DNA of 43,638 bases, taken from an uncultured bacterium (GTDB lineage: Bacteria; Cyanobacteriota; Vampirovibrionia; Gastranaerophilales; Gastranaerophilaceae). This document shows positions 32,091-41,529 of this stretch, piece after piece. The stretch spans positions 1-43,638 of the forward strand of contig URHD01000006.1 in the NCBI GenBank assembly GCA_900547585.1, in the 5' to 3' direction. The position numbers and the translations under genes are program-made. Every line of letters begins with the position of its first letter. The first letter of the stretch is position 1. The notes beneath the pieces are model-generated. The model was not told where the DNA came from. It searched no databases and was given only the letters and a program-made list of their open reading frames with translations.

Positions 32091-34283
32091 ATGATAGAAA
32101 ATGAACCCGATTTTACAATTTTTGAACCTCTTTATGAAATGCTAAAGGCGCAAAACCGCCCTGAGCAGGATATTGAGGAAATAAAAAAGGCTTTTGAGTT
32201 TGCAGCGCGTCTGCACAACGGTCAATACCGCATAAGCGAAGAACCGTATATTATTCACCCTGTTGAGGTTGCAAAAATCTTAACGGATTTGATGGTAGAC
32301 AAAAATACGATTAAAGCAGCACTTTTGCACGACGTAATTGAAGATACTGACACTAAACCCGAAGAAATCAGGGAACTTTTCGGAGATGATGTGCTCAGCC
32401 TTGTTATGGGCGTTACAAAGCTCGGAAAATACCAGTTTAAATCAAAAGAGGAGCGTCAGGCAGAGAATTTCCGCAAAATGTTCATCGCAATGGCGAACGA
32501 TGTAAGGGTTGTTTTCTTAAAACTCGCTGACCGCCTGCACAACATGCGCACCCTGAACTACATGGCTGCCGCAAAACAGCAAAGAATTGCGCAGGAAACG
32601 CTTGATATTTTCGCTCCGCTCGCAAACCGGTTAGGTATCGGTAAAATAAAGGCTGAACTTGAGGATTTGTCGCTTAGATATTTGAATCCGGAGAAATATT
32701 TTGAAATCGCACAGCTCGTAGCCCTGAAAAAGGCAGAACGCGACGCAACTATTCAGGTTTTAATAGAAAAAATATCCCAGCTTTTAAAGCAGCATAAAAT
32801 AAAAGCCTCAATTTCAGGGCGTTCAAAGCATTATTATTCAATTTACAGCAAAATGAAAAGGCTGAACATCGCGTTCCACGAGCTTTATGACATTTCCGCG
32901 GTCAGGGTGATTGTAAATTCGGTTAATGAATGTTACGAGGTTCTCGGGATAATACATTCGCAGTTCAAACCCATTCCGGGGCGTTTCAAAGACTACATCG
33001 CAATGCCCAAAAGCAACATGTACCGTTCTTTACACACTTCGGTGCTCGGACCGAAGTCAAAACCGATTGAAGTCCAAATAAGAACCCATGAAATGCATCA
33101 GGTCGCCGAATACGGGGTCGCCGCACACTGGAAATATAAGGAAAAAGGTTCTCAAAAAGCAATTTCTAATGAAGACTTGAAATTCACATGGATGCGTAAG
33201 CTCGCTGAAATGGAAAAATACGTTTCCAATGCTGAAGAATACGTTGAAAGTGTAAAACTCGACCTGTTTTCGGATCAGGTTTTTGCGTTTACGCCCATGG
33301 GCGACGTTATTGACCTGCCTGTTGACGCTACTCCGGTGGATTTTGCGTTTAGAATCCACACGGATGTTGGTTTTAAGATAACCGGCGCGCTTATTAACGG
33401 ACGAATTGCACAGCTTGATACAAAGCTCAAAAACGGTGACATTGTCGAAATTATGACCTCAAAAAACGGGACTCCGCGGCTCGATTGGCTGAATTTCGTT
33501 GTCACAAAGCTTGCGCAATCAAAAATCAGGCAGTGGTATAAGAAAAACCAGAAAGAAGAGCATGTTGTTATCGGTCACAATATGCTTGAGGCTGAGCTTG
33601 GAAAAGCGCGCCTTGATGAGCTCGTTAAATCCGGTGAAATGAAAAGAATTGCGAATGCAATGAATTACACCGAGCCAGACGAGCTTTTTGCTGCGCTGGG
33701 CTACGGTGAAACTACGCTGAATAAAATTACTAACAGGATTAAAAAGCCGGAAGACGCCGCTGCACCGCTCATTAACCCGTCCAAGGCAAAAAAATCGAAA
33801 AATGATATTGTCGGGCTTGAGGGCATGCTTTATTCTTTTGCAAAATGCTGCACGCCAATCCCCGGAGAACCTATTGTCGGCGTTGTCACACGAAGCAAGG
33901 GGGTTTCCATCCACAGAATTGACTGCACCTGCCTTGATGGAATACCCGAAGAGCGCATAATGAACATCAGCTGGGCAGATGAACACCTGAACAAAACCTA
34001 TGTTGCATCAATCAGGATTGATATGCAGGACAAGCAGGGGATATTGCGCGACCTGATGATTCAGGTTACGGAATGCAACACAAATATTGCTTACGCAAAC
34101 ATAAAATCCCTGCCTGCAAAGAAAATCGGCGTCGCAGAAATGGGAATCGAGGTCGACAACATAAACAGGCTGAAAGATGTAATCGCAAAACTCCAGCAGA
34201 TACCGGAAGTTATTTCTGTAAAACGAATTCAGGGCACTTCATCAAGAAATTCGCAAGCACCGGTTCCAAAAAAGAAAAAATAA
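32091..34283 (+). CDS. rel: Bifunctional (p)ppGpp synthetase/hydrolase (Rel/SpoT)
   Basis: 730 residues, full-length long RSH protein. The hydrolase domain (about 30-190) keeps its metal site: HPVEVAKI, H80-D81 and EDTD at 84-87, so it should degrade (p)ppGpp. The synthetase domain (about 235-350) has GRSKHYYSIYSKM and YDISAVRVIV. Then come TGS (about 390-450; VFAFTPMGDVIDLP), the helical and zinc-finger region with AKCCTPIPGEPIVG (about 575-590), and a C-terminal ACT domain (about 655-715). It senses amino-acid starvation on ribosomes and sets the stringent response. It ends with a Lys-rich tail. Confidence 0.96.
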   Translation: MIENEPDFTIFEPLYEMLKAQNRPEQDIEEIKKAFEFAARLHNGQYRISEEPYIIHPVEVAKILTDLMVDKNTIKAALLHDVIEDTDTKPEEIRELFGDDVLSLVMGVTKLGKYQFKSKEERQAENFRKMFIAMANDVRVVFLKLADRLHNMRTLNYMAAAKQQRIAQETLDIFAPLANRLGIGKIKAELEDLSLRYLNPEKYFEIAQLVALKKAERDATIQVLIEKISQLLKQHKIKASISGRSKHYYSIYSKMKRLNIAFHELYDISAVRVIVNSVNECYEVLGIIHSQFKPIPGRFKDYIAMPKSNMYRSLHTSVLGPKSKPIEVQIRTHEMHQVAEYGVAAHWKYKEKGSQKAISNEDLKFTWMRKLAEMEKYVSNAEEYVESVKLDLFSDQVFAFTPMGDVIDLPVDATPVDFAFRIHTDVGFKITGALINGRIAQLDTKLKNGDIVEIMTSKNGTPRLDWLNFVVTKLAQSKIRQWYKKNQKEEHVVIGHNMLEAELGKARLDELVKSGEMKRIANAMNYTEPDELFAALGYGETTLNKITNRIKKPEDAAAPLINPSKAKKSKNDIVGLEGMLYSFAKCCTPIPGEPIVGVVTRSKGVSIHRIDCTCLDGIPEERIMNISWADEHLNKTYVASIRIDMQDKQGILRDLMIQVTECNTNIAYANIKSLPAKKIGVAEMGIEVDNINRLKDVIAKLQQIPEVISVKRIQGTSSRNSQAPVPKKKK

Positions 34284-34325
34284 CCTGTTTTTTCTCTTTT
34301 TATGTTTAAAATACCCGCAAAAGTC

Positions 34326-36110
34326 CTAATTAGCAGCGATTTCGCTCTTGTTAAATTGCATTTCGTACAAAAGTCTGTATTTTCCGCCCGGCAAGCTCAT
34401 CAGTTCGTCATGCGTACCGATTTCAGCGAGTTCGCCCTCGTTAATAACGGCAATTCTATCAGCATTATGTATGGTAGAAAGCCTGTGAGCAATAACAAAA
34501 ACAGTTTTGTTTTCCATAAGGTTTTCCAGAGCTTTTTGCACAATAGCCTCGGATTCATTGTCCAGAGCCGATGTAGCTTCATCAAGAATAATAATCGGAG
34601 CATCCTTTAACATCGCTCTGGCAATTGCAACACGCTGGCGCTGACCGCCGGAAAGGGTTGTTCCACGCTCACCCAGCACTGTTTCAAGACCATCGGGCAA
34701 TTCGTTTAAAAATTCGTCGAGATGTGCAGCCTGAACGACCTTTTGAATATCGTTTTCAGTGGCATTGAAGTTGCCCATCAGCAGGTTTTCGCGAATAGTA
34801 CCCGAAAACAGGAAATTGTCCTGAAAAACAATCGAAATATTTTTTCTCAACGATTCCAGAGTAAAATCTCTGATATCCGCACCATCAATCCTCACCGCTC
34901 CTGACTTCACATCATAAAAACGGGGAATGAGATTTGCAATTGTCGATTTTCCGCCGCCGGAATTGCCGACCAGCGCAAGAGTTTCACCAACTTTTACATT
35001 AAAATTAATATTTTTTAAAACAGGCACGCCTTCTTCGTATTCAAAGGAAACATTGTCAAAAGCCACGCCCTCTTTAACATTTTTCAGCGTTGCCGCGCCT
35101 TTTTTGTCTTTGATTTCTGGCTGCATATCAAAGAGTTCAAAAGTTCTGCCCAGTGCAACAAACAAAGTCTGGAGCGTTGTAAGCGTGTTGCCCATAGTTT
35201 TAACCGGTTTGTACAAAAGTAAAAGCGAAGTAACGAACGAAGCCAGCCCGCCGCCGGTCATTTGACCTGAAATTACCAGATAAGTCCCAAAACCGAATAC
35301 AAGCGCAATCCCGACCGACGCAATTAAATACATAATCGGCGACATCCACGCTGAGCGCTTTACGAGCGACATGTTTACATCAAACATATCATGTATATTT
35401 TGCACAAATTTGTCCAGCTGGTATTGGTTCAAATTGTAGGCGGTCATAATTTTATTGCCCGAATAGGTTTCATTGAAATTCGTAGTCAAATCACCGCCTA
35501 TTTTCATATTTTTATTTGAAGCGGATTTAATTCTTTTTCTAATCAGCGCAACGGGCAGAAATGCAATAAAAAGCACGATAACGCCCACAAGCGCAAGAAT
35601 CCATGAGTTATACAACATTACGCCGACGAGAGCGACTGCACCGCATACAGCAGTAACAAAAGCCTTAATATTGTCAAGAATGCCTCTTGAAGCGGTTTCA
35701 GGATCGGAAAGAAAACGCGTCAGAACGATTCCTGATGAATTTTCGTCAAAGAAACGTGAATCCATAGTCACCAGTTTTTCAAAAAGTCCGATTTTAACGG
35801 CATTTGTGACTTTTTGACCGCACCAGTTAGCCAGATATTCATTCAAATATCTCAAAACGCCCTGCAAACCGGCAAAAAATACGATACCAAACGGTATAAT
35901 CACCGCCAGAAGCATATTTTTCTTAATCAAAACCTCGTCCATATAAGGTTTAAGCGCATAAGCAACTACGCCGTCAAGCAAACCAACAGGAATAGCAATA
36001 ATAAAGCCGATAATCACGCGGAACATATATGGTTTTATGTATTTATAAACTCTTTTCAGCAAATATCCGTAATTAAACGAATCCAGCGCCTGTGTATCTT
36101 TTAACTTCAT
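34326..36110 (-). CDS. MsbA-like ABC exporter (fused permease-ATPase half transporter)
   Basis: 594 residues. Six-span membrane domain (about 25-310), then an ATPase domain: Walker A GNSGGGKST (383-390 region), Q-loop FQDNFLFSG, signature LSGGQ (486-490), Walker B IIILDEATSALD (506-517) and the switch histidine H542 in IAHRLST. It works as a homodimer. Its family includes MsbA, which flips lipid A core, as well as lipid and peptide exporters; the cargo is not shown. The gene follows the histidine kinase on the same strand, but a hairpin (36148-36172) between them suggests its own transcript. Start: ATG at 36110 with CGGAGAG upstream. Confidence 0.9.
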   Translation of the reverse strand: MKLKDTQALDSFNYGYLLKRVYKYIKPYMFRVIIGFIIAIPVGLLDGVVAYALKPYMDEVLIKKNMLLAVIIPFGIVFFAGLQGVLRYLNEYLANWCGQKVTNAVKIGLFEKLVTMDSRFFDENSSGIVLTRFLSDPETASRGILDNIKAFVTAVCGAVALVGVMLYNSWILALVGVIVLFIAFLPVALIRKRIKSASNKNMKIGGDLTTNFNETYSGNKIMTAYNLNQYQLDKFVQNIHDMFDVNMSLVKRSAWMSPIMYLIASVGIALVFGFGTYLVISGQMTGGGLASFVTSLLLLYKPVKTMGNTLTTLQTLFVALGRTFELFDMQPEIKDKKGAATLKNVKEGVAFDNVSFEYEEGVPVLKNINFNVKVGETLALVGNSGGGKSTIANLIPRFYDVKSGAVRIDGADIRDFTLESLRKNISIVFQDNFLFSGTIRENLLMGNFNATENDIQKVVQAAHLDEFLNELPDGLETVLGERGTTLSGGQRQRVAIARAMLKDAPIIILDEATSALDNESEAIVQKALENLMENKTVFVIAHRLSTIHNADRIAVINEGELAEIGTHDELMSLPGGKYRLLYEMQFNKSEIAAN

Positions 36111-36147
36111 TATTCTCTCTCCGTAATTTTGCTAATTAATAAAATTC

Positions 36148-36172
36148 TAGCTTAAACATAAGCTATTTTTTT
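36148..36172. terminator. Probable terminator hairpin after the histidine kinase
   Basis: TAGCTTA (36148-36154), loop AACA, TAAGCTA (36159-36165), a perfect 7-bp stem with seven T on the plus side (36166-36172). On the minus strand, the direction of the genes, the stem is followed by GAATTTTATT. The A+T-rich stem makes it weaker than the one at 31434. Confidence 0.5.
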
Positions 36173-36173
36173 G

Positions 36174-37868
36174 TCATGCCAGCGGAAACTTAACAATTGC
36201 ATAAAATTTATTATCCTCTGTGGATTTTAGTTCTATATGCCCGTTCATTGCTAGCACCAGCCCCTTAACAATAAACAGTCCCAAACCTGTTCCTCTGGTT
36301 GTGCGGGTGGTTTTGTCATCAATTCTGATAAATTTGCCGAAAAGTTTATTCAAAACCTCATGCTGAATGTAATCAGCGTTGTTTTCCACGGTAATAACGG
36401 CTTTTGAGCCTTCTTTTTGAACAGAAACCTTTATATCCGAATCCTCATATGCATATTTGTTTGCATTTTCTATGAGGTTAATCATAATTTGCTCAAGGCG
36501 ATCTTTGTCGGCCATTACAGGCGGAAAATCATCGGGAATTTCGACAAATAACTCATGCTGTTCCTTGTTTTTAACAGAAATAAGCGAATCGTTTATCAAA
36601 TCAGCAATATTCACCGGCTCAATGTTAAGATTAAGCTTTGCGCCCTCAATATCAGGTATAACCAGCAAATCTTCAACCATTCGACTCAGGCGTTCTGACT
36701 GGGATTTAATCACTTTGAGTGATTTTTGCTTTGTTGCTTCATCGATTTCTATGTCCTGACGCAATAATCTGGATGTGTAGCCTTTTATGCTGGTGAGGGG
36801 GGTTCTGAACTCATGGCTGACCGTATCCACAAGGTTTGAGCGGAATTCGTCGAGTTTTTTGAGCTCTTTATTTTTTTGTTTTAGCTGCCTGTAAGAATTA
36901 TTAATCTCGTCAACCATTTTATTGAACTCAATGGCAAGAAAAATGATTTCATAAGGCGTGAAAACATTGGTTAAAAGACGGATTTTCCTCTTGTAGTTTC
37001 CGAGAGAAAGCGCCATTATCCCCTTGAAAAGCTGCCGGATATTGATATAAAGATAATAAGTGTAAAGCAGAACAATAGTAAAAATAAACAGCGCTGTCAG
37101 TGAAAGTGCCAGAATAATGCGAAAACGCGCTTTGTTAATAGTAGTATTTGTAATCTGGCTGGTTGTATTTACCAGAATAATCATTTTGGGTGAAGTGAGT
37201 TTGTAATAAGCAAGAGGTTGGTTTTTAACCTTACCGAAAATGACCGGTTCCTGCTCTTTCATAGACTTCGGCAGGGCGGAAAGTGCACTTTTAAAGTCAG
37301 CTTCGTTGTAATTGTGCGAGGACACGAGCTCATGTTTGTAATTTATAACATAGATTTGCCTGTTTGAATCCTTAAAGATGTTAAAAACCTTGTCATCGAA
37401 TAAATCGAGATTGATGGAAGCTTTGAGTTTTTCAATATCGTTGATTTTTTGCACAACATTTACTGTATTTTCTTCTCTGTTGAACTTTACAGAGTCCTCG
37501 CCTGAGGGGTAAATTTCACCTGGAGCTGTATATTCGGTTTCAAAGGATTTAAAAATCTCAGAATGAAGCAAAATATCTTTCAAATATACATCCTGAAGAT
37601 AATCGGACTTTATATATTTTAAACCGAGCACAATACCGTCAAGTTCGTCTTTTCCGGTCTGGAAAAAGGTTTCAATGTTTGAAGCAATGGATTCGGAAAT
37701 AATCAGTGCTGAATATTTTAGCTCGTTTCTTACCGCATGCTGGTTAATATTGTTAATAATTACAGCGCTGATAACAAGCGGAAAAATAACAGCCATAAAA
37801 AGCACTATTATAATCTGCTCGACTATTTTAAGACGTTTTATTTTCTTTGCTGCCCCAAATTTCTTCAT
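36174..37868 (-). CDS. Membrane sensor histidine kinase
   Basis: 564 residues. Two membrane spans (about 17-39 and 250-272) flank an extracytoplasmic sensor region of about 210 residues that resembles a dCache/PAS-type fold but is not one I can name. A HAMP-like linker (about 273-325) and coiled coil follow. The HisKA box is DTVSHEFRTPLTS with phospho-acceptor H352. The ATPase domain has the N-box NLIENANKYAY (464-474) and the G-box GTGLGLFIVKG (526-536). Its start overlaps the stop of the OmpR regulator by one base (TAATG), so the two form one two-component system. Confidence 0.92.
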   Translation of the reverse strand: MKKFGAAKKIKRLKIVEQIIIVLFMAVIFPLVISAVIINNINQHAVRNELKYSALIISESIASNIETFFQTGKDELDGIVLGLKYIKSDYLQDVYLKDILLHSEIFKSFETEYTAPGEIYPSGEDSVKFNREENTVNVVQKINDIEKLKASINLDLFDDKVFNIFKDSNRQIYVINYKHELVSSHNYNEADFKSALSALPKSMKEQEPVIFGKVKNQPLAYYKLTSPKMIILVNTTSQITNTTINKARFRIILALSLTALFIFTIVLLYTYYLYINIRQLFKGIMALSLGNYKRKIRLLTNVFTPYEIIFLAIEFNKMVDEINNSYRQLKQKNKELKKLDEFRSNLVDTVSHEFRTPLTSIKGYTSRLLRQDIEIDEATKQKSLKVIKSQSERLSRMVEDLLVIPDIEGAKLNLNIEPVNIADLINDSLISVKNKEQHELFVEIPDDFPPVMADKDRLEQIMINLIENANKYAYEDSDIKVSVQKEGSKAVITVENNADYIQHEVLNKLFGKFIRIDDKTTRTTRGTGLGLFIVKGLVLAMNGHIELKSTEDNKFYAIVKFPLA

Positions 37869-38581
37869 TATGCCTCTTCATCACCGCAGGGAGTGAGCTT
37901 GTAGCCTACGTTTGTTACAGTATGAAGATATCTGGGATTTTTTGTATCTTTTTCTATTTTCTGTCTTAAGCCGCCAACATGAACCCTCAGCATGCGCACA
38001 TCTTCATCCGAATCATACCCCCAGACCTCATCAAGAAGCGTCGCAAGCGGCACTGCCTTATTAAAATGCTGCATAAGACAATACAAAATCTCGAATTCTG
38101 TCGGAGTAAGTTTCGTTTTTTTATCGTTGATAAGCGCCTCGAGTGATTCCGGAAAGATTTCGATTTCACCCATTTTCAATATCTCTTTTTTTAGCAGCTG
38201 CTCAGGCTGAGAGTCCGATTTTCTGCGCAAAAGAGCCCTTACCCTGAGAAGCACCTCCTGAATATCAAAAGGTTTTACCAGATAATCGTCCGCACCACAG
38301 TCAAAGCCCTGTGTTTTATCGTCAATTGTGCCTTTTGCGGTCAAAAGAAGCACAGGAAGCTCCGGTTTGCTTTTTCTTATGTTTTTGCACACATCAAAAC
38401 CGTTCATTTTCGGCATCATTACGTCCAGCAGAACCAAATCATAGTAGTTACTCACTGCTTTTTCAAGACCTTCAAGACCGTTTTGTGCCGTATCTACTTT
38501 ATAACCGCTCTGTGCAAGGTCATACTCAAGCAGTTCCCTAATTTCGTCATCATCATCAACAATTAACAAACTTTTTTGCAT
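37868..38581 (-). CDS. OmpR/PhoB-family response regulator
   Basis: 237 residues. Receiver domain (1-120): acidic pocket D10/D11, phospho-acceptor D53 in LVLLDVMMP, T81 and K103 in YLVKPFD. Winged-helix DNA-binding domain (about 140-232) with LTPTEFEILYCLMQH and VRMLRVHVGGLRQKIE, the recognition helix. It is the partner of the kinase immediately downstream. What it controls is not visible; the nearby exporter and membrane protein are candidates by position only. Confidence 0.94.
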   Translation of the reverse strand: MQKSLLIVDDDDEIRELLEYDLAQSGYKVDTAQNGLEGLEKAVSNYYDLVLLDVMMPKMNGFDVCKNIRKSKPELPVLLLTAKGTIDDKTQGFDCGADDYLVKPFDIQEVLLRVRALLRRKSDSQPEQLLKKEILKMGEIEIFPESLEALINDKKTKLTPTEFEILYCLMQHFNKAVPLATLLDEVWGYDSDEDVRMLRVHVGGLRQKIEKDTKNPRYLHTVTNVGYKLTPCGDEEA

Positions 38582-38654
38582 TTTCTCGTCCTCAAGCCTG
38601 TTCTATTTATAATTTTTGCACACTTAACAAAACAGAACAACAAATTGTTAAAAA

Positions 38655-39353
38655 TTAATAATAGTTGTTCCTGCTGTCCAAATCAAACCAGAGCTGTCCG
38701 CAATAATCAGCAAGAAAAGCGAGATTCATCGTCACAAGGTAGCAAACAGCATATTTAAATACTCCTCCTAAATCAAAAAACGAATAAGCAAGGTATAAAA
38801 CAGGCACAGAAATAAAAATATTAACAAACAGCAGCGCTATGACACAAACAAGTGCATAAACAAGCACATCCTGGAAACTGCTGAAAATTTTGGCAAAATC
38901 ATACCCGTCTTTCACATTATATTCGCAGGAAAAATAAATAAGAGCAGTAAGGGCGACAAAAACGACAATCAATTGAATAATGCCTATGGCTATCTGCTGG
39001 GGAATCCCGTCGAAATTGAATAATCCGACAACAAGATTTACCAGAGGCAGCCCGACTATCAAATAAGGAAGCATTACGGCCAGCCCCTTAACACAAATGG
39101 ATAAAAAAATGACAGGATTAATCATCGGGAGCACTGCCAGATTTTGCGTAATGCGGTTGTGCATGATTACCGAAAAATATCCCACATAAAAAAACACTAT
39201 CAACACAAACCAGACATAATTCATTACCTGCATTTCAGGTTTGCTACTGACAAAAGAATAAATGATAAAAACAAGATAGCCAAAAATTCCCAATTTTACA
39301 AGGGAATAGTTATCCGTATATACTGTTCTTATAGAATCAATTACTGATGCCAT
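38655..39353 (-). CDS. Polytopic membrane protein, unknown
   Basis: 232 residues with about six hydrophobic spans (near 20-38, 44-64, 78-112, 120-145, 165-190 and 195-218), short loops and the pattern FNFDGIPQQIAIG in the middle. The overall architecture recalls DUF4013-type proteins, but I do not see a decisive signature. The ATG at 39353 has a clear ribosome site (AAAGGATAAATA). It lies upstream of the two-component pair on the same strand with a 73-base gap. Function unknown. Confidence 0.68.
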   Translation of the reverse strand: MASVIDSIRTVYTDNYSLVKLGIFGYLVFIIYSFVSSKPEMQVMNYVWFVLIVFFYVGYFSVIMHNRITQNLAVLPMINPVIFLSICVKGLAVMLPYLIVGLPLVNLVVGLFNFDGIPQQIAIGIIQLIVVFVALTALIYFSCEYNVKDGYDFAKIFSSFQDVLVYALVCVIALLFVNIFISVPVLYLAYSFFDLGGVFKYAVCYLVTMNLAFLADYCGQLWFDLDSRNNYY

Positions 39354-39438
39354 TATTTATCCTTTAAAGGTTATTATAGTATTTATTGTCATATTTCACA
39401 ACATATTAAGAACATTAACGGGCATGCGCCATATTGAC

Positions 39439-39466
39439 CATGTGGTCTATAAAAATTGACCACATG
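39439..39466. promoter_or_regulatory. Operator-like inverted repeat
   Basis: CATGTGGTC (39439-39447) and GACCACATG (39458-39466) are perfect 9-base inverted arms around TATAAAAATT. The word ATTGACCA also occurs twice, at 39433 and 39455, 22 bases apart (about two helix turns). It lies 55 bases before the ATG at 39521 and between divergent genes. A dimeric repressor or activator site is the simplest reading. Confidence 0.5.
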
Positions 39467-39520
39467 ATTATAGTAAAAACCCCGCATGTAATCATAATAT
39501 TATTAAGGGGAGAAAAGGAT

Positions 39521-39859
39521 ATGTTAAACGGAATCTCAGCACAAGAACTCGCAAATAAGAACCTTGTTCAAGAAACCGATATTGAAAAAATACAAAATAA
39601 AAACAAAAACCCTTACGCTGAAATAGACAAAACCCTTCTCATAGATGAATCTAACATCTCTAAAGAAGCAATAAAACTCTATCAGCGTGACTTGGAAGTA
39701 AAAAAATTCACAAATCTGGCAATGTCCGATCCTGAAGATACCGGTCACAACAAACTCGTTATGGAGAAAGTTTTTCAGGCTGATGACGGGGAATTTAGCG
39801 AAAAAGTCATTGAGGGGATGTTTAACAACAGGAATTTTCTAAAAGATTTACTGGGATAG
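39521..39859 (+). CDS. 112-residue protein, unknown, first gene of TPR operon
   Basis: Starts MLNGISAQELANKNLVQETD at 39521, where AAGGGGAGAAAAGGAT gives an excellent ribosome site; an earlier in-frame ATG at 39434 would read through the inverted repeat and has no such site. The protein is hydrophilic and helical, with a middle TLLIDESNISKEAIKLYQRDLEVKKFTNLA and an acidic DPEDTGHNK segment. There is no signal, membrane span or known domain. The TPR gene starts 16 bases later, so a partner role is likely. Confidence 0.72.
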   Translation: MLNGISAQELANKNLVQETDIEKIQNKNKNPYAEIDKTLLIDESNISKEAIKLYQRDLEVKKFTNLAMSDPEDTGHNKLVMEKVFQADDGEFSEKVIEGMFNNRNFLKDLLG

Positions 39860-39875
39860 CCCGTCTGGAGTTTAG

Positions 39876-41126
39876 ATGAACAACGTAAATCTTTCTACAA
39901 CCATAACCTCAGCCTCACTGCATGACACAGAAGAGGGAATGAGAGCGAAAATCACAAAAGCAGTCGAGTACTACAATGCAGAAAACATCCAGGAAACGCT
40001 TAATCTGGTTCTAAACGACAAAGACCTGCTAAAAAGCTCCTACGTGCATGTTCTCATAGGAAACTGCTACCGGAAGCAAAACAAAATCGACAGTGCTTTA
40101 AAAAGCTGGCAAAAAGCTGTTGAAATTAACGAAAAAGAGTATAACGCATATATTAATATTGCCAATGTCCAATTTGTGCAGGGAGATGCTGCGCTGGCTA
40201 TTGAAAACTGGACAAAAGCTTTTTCAATTCAGCCGGAAAACCCTGTTGTTTGCCTTAACCTTGCAATTGCATACAATCAAAAAGGTTGTAGAATCAAATC
40301 CACAAAATTTTTCGAACGATACCTTAGATACAACCGCAATAACATGAGCAGAGAATATCTTTCTGTCAAAGAATCTATGTTAAGGCTTCGTACAAAGGTT
40401 GATTACTACTTTAAAAAGCTTGCAGCGTTGAAAAACACCGGCAATCTAAAGCTCATGGCTACAATTAATCTGAAAATGATATCGATTTACGCGGACTTGC
40501 CGACGGTTTATAACAATCTCGGACAAATTTTCATGTTCACAAAAGATTACGACAAAGCACTGGACTTTTTCCTGACTGTTTATAAAAATTTTCCGTATTC
40601 ACCGCTTGTCCTCTGGAATATAGCTACAATCTTCGAGCGAAAAGGAAAAAAAGACTGGGCTTATTGTTTCTACAAACGCTGCTCTGATATTATGCCCAAA
40701 ACTTCACAAAAAGCAAAAGTTATTACTGAAAAAGCGAATTCTTTTGTATTTAAAGTTAAAACAAAAGAAAATTCGGACATACATTTAAAAGAAGCTAAGG
40801 ATTTTGAAGCAAAAAACCTCTACGAAGACGCCCTTGTCGAATATGAAAACGCATATTTGCTTTCACCTGACGAGCTTGCTGATGTAGAACACAAAATTCA
40901 GGTGCTAAAAACTTATATCCAGCCGGAACCTTTTGTTATTGCTGACCTTTATTCAAGAATCAATAACGCAATGAACAACAATCTCCTTAAACAATGCGTA
41001 GAAATGTGTGATAGAATTATACTGCTCTCTGACAGTAACTCAAAAGAAAGCTCATATGCATTGAAATGCAAGACCGAATGCAAACGAATTCTTGCAACAA
41101 GAGGAAGAATAGACAGTGCTGAATAG
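39876..41126 (+). CDS. TPR-repeat protein
   Basis: 416 residues made mostly of tetratricopeptide helices. Clear units start near 27 (KITKAVEYYNAENIQETL), 59 (VLIGNCYRKQNKIDSALKSW), 92 (AYINIANVQFVQGDAALAIENW) and 126 (PVVCLNLAIAYNQKGCRIKSTKFF), with a second block near 213-285 (VYNNLGQIFMFTKDYDKALDFF) and a degenerate C-terminal one (KEAKDFEAKNLYEDALVEYENA). TPRs make protein-binding scaffolds. There is no signal or anchor, so it is cytoplasmic. GGAGTTTAG precedes the ATG. It overlaps the next gene by 11 bases. Confidence 0.88.
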   Translation: MNNVNLSTTITSASLHDTEEGMRAKITKAVEYYNAENIQETLNLVLNDKDLLKSSYVHVLIGNCYRKQNKIDSALKSWQKAVEINEKEYNAYINIANVQFVQGDAALAIENWTKAFSIQPENPVVCLNLAIAYNQKGCRIKSTKFFERYLRYNRNNMSREYLSVKESMLRLRTKVDYYFKKLAALKNTGNLKLMATINLKMISIYADLPTVYNNLGQIFMFTKDYDKALDFFLTVYKNFPYSPLVLWNIATIFERKGKKDWAYCFYKRCSDIMPKTSQKAKVITEKANSFVFKVKTKENSDIHLKEAKDFEAKNLYEDALVEYENAYLLSPDELADVEHKIQVLKTYIQPEPFVIADLYSRINNAMNNNLLKQCVEMCDRIILLSDSNSKESSYALKCKTECKRILATRGRIDSAE

Positions 41127-41529
41127 GCTAAAAAAGTTTTTTTACAAAAATATTTTAAGAAGAACATATTACAGAACAGGAAAATGCCTCGGTTGCGGCA
41201 GGTGTTGTAAACAAATTTACGTCCGGCACGCAAAAAATGTCGTACAAACAGAAGAAGAATTTCAAAAACTCAGAAAACTCCATCCTTTTTATACATACTT
41301 GGAAGTTACCGGTAAAGATGAAATCGGGCTGATTTTTGAATGCCAAAATCTCAATCCGGAAACAAATCTGTGCAAAATCCACAAAAAACGCCCAGGAATA
41401 TGCCGCAGATACCCTCAGGAAGCTATTTTTATGATGGGAGGAGAGCTCGCAGAAAACTGCGGATACAAATTTACGCCCATAGAAACTTTTGACGAAGTTT
41501 TTCAAAATATATCAAAATCTTCAAACTAA
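41116..41529 (+). CDS. YkgJ-type cysteine-cluster protein (137 aa)
   Basis: A short member of the CxxCxxCC family: C24, C27, C30 and C31 in GKCLGCGRCC, then C76, C86, C96 and C115 with the typical CKIHKKRPGICRRYP. Eight cysteines suit one or two zinc or Fe-S sites. The GTG start at 41116 lies inside the end of the TPR gene, so it is translationally coupled to it. Its last nine bases overlap the convergent folP. The biochemical role of the family is unknown; compare the 192-residue paralogue at 10759-11337. Confidence 0.82.
   Translation: MLNRLKKFFYKNILRRTYYRTGKCLGCGRCCKQIYVRHAKNVVQTEEEFQKLRKLHPFYTYLEVTGKDEIGLIFECQNLNPETNLCKIHKKRPGICRRYPQEAIFMMGGELAENCGYKFTPIETFDEVFQNISKSSN

Noticed and set aside
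34284..34325. A-rich then T-rich stretch after rel as a terminator
   Set aside because: No G-C stem; only homopolymer complementarity.
39434..39520. Earlier ATG for the 112-residue protein
   Set aside because: No ribosome site; reads through the inverted repeat. The ATG at 39521 has a near-perfect SD.
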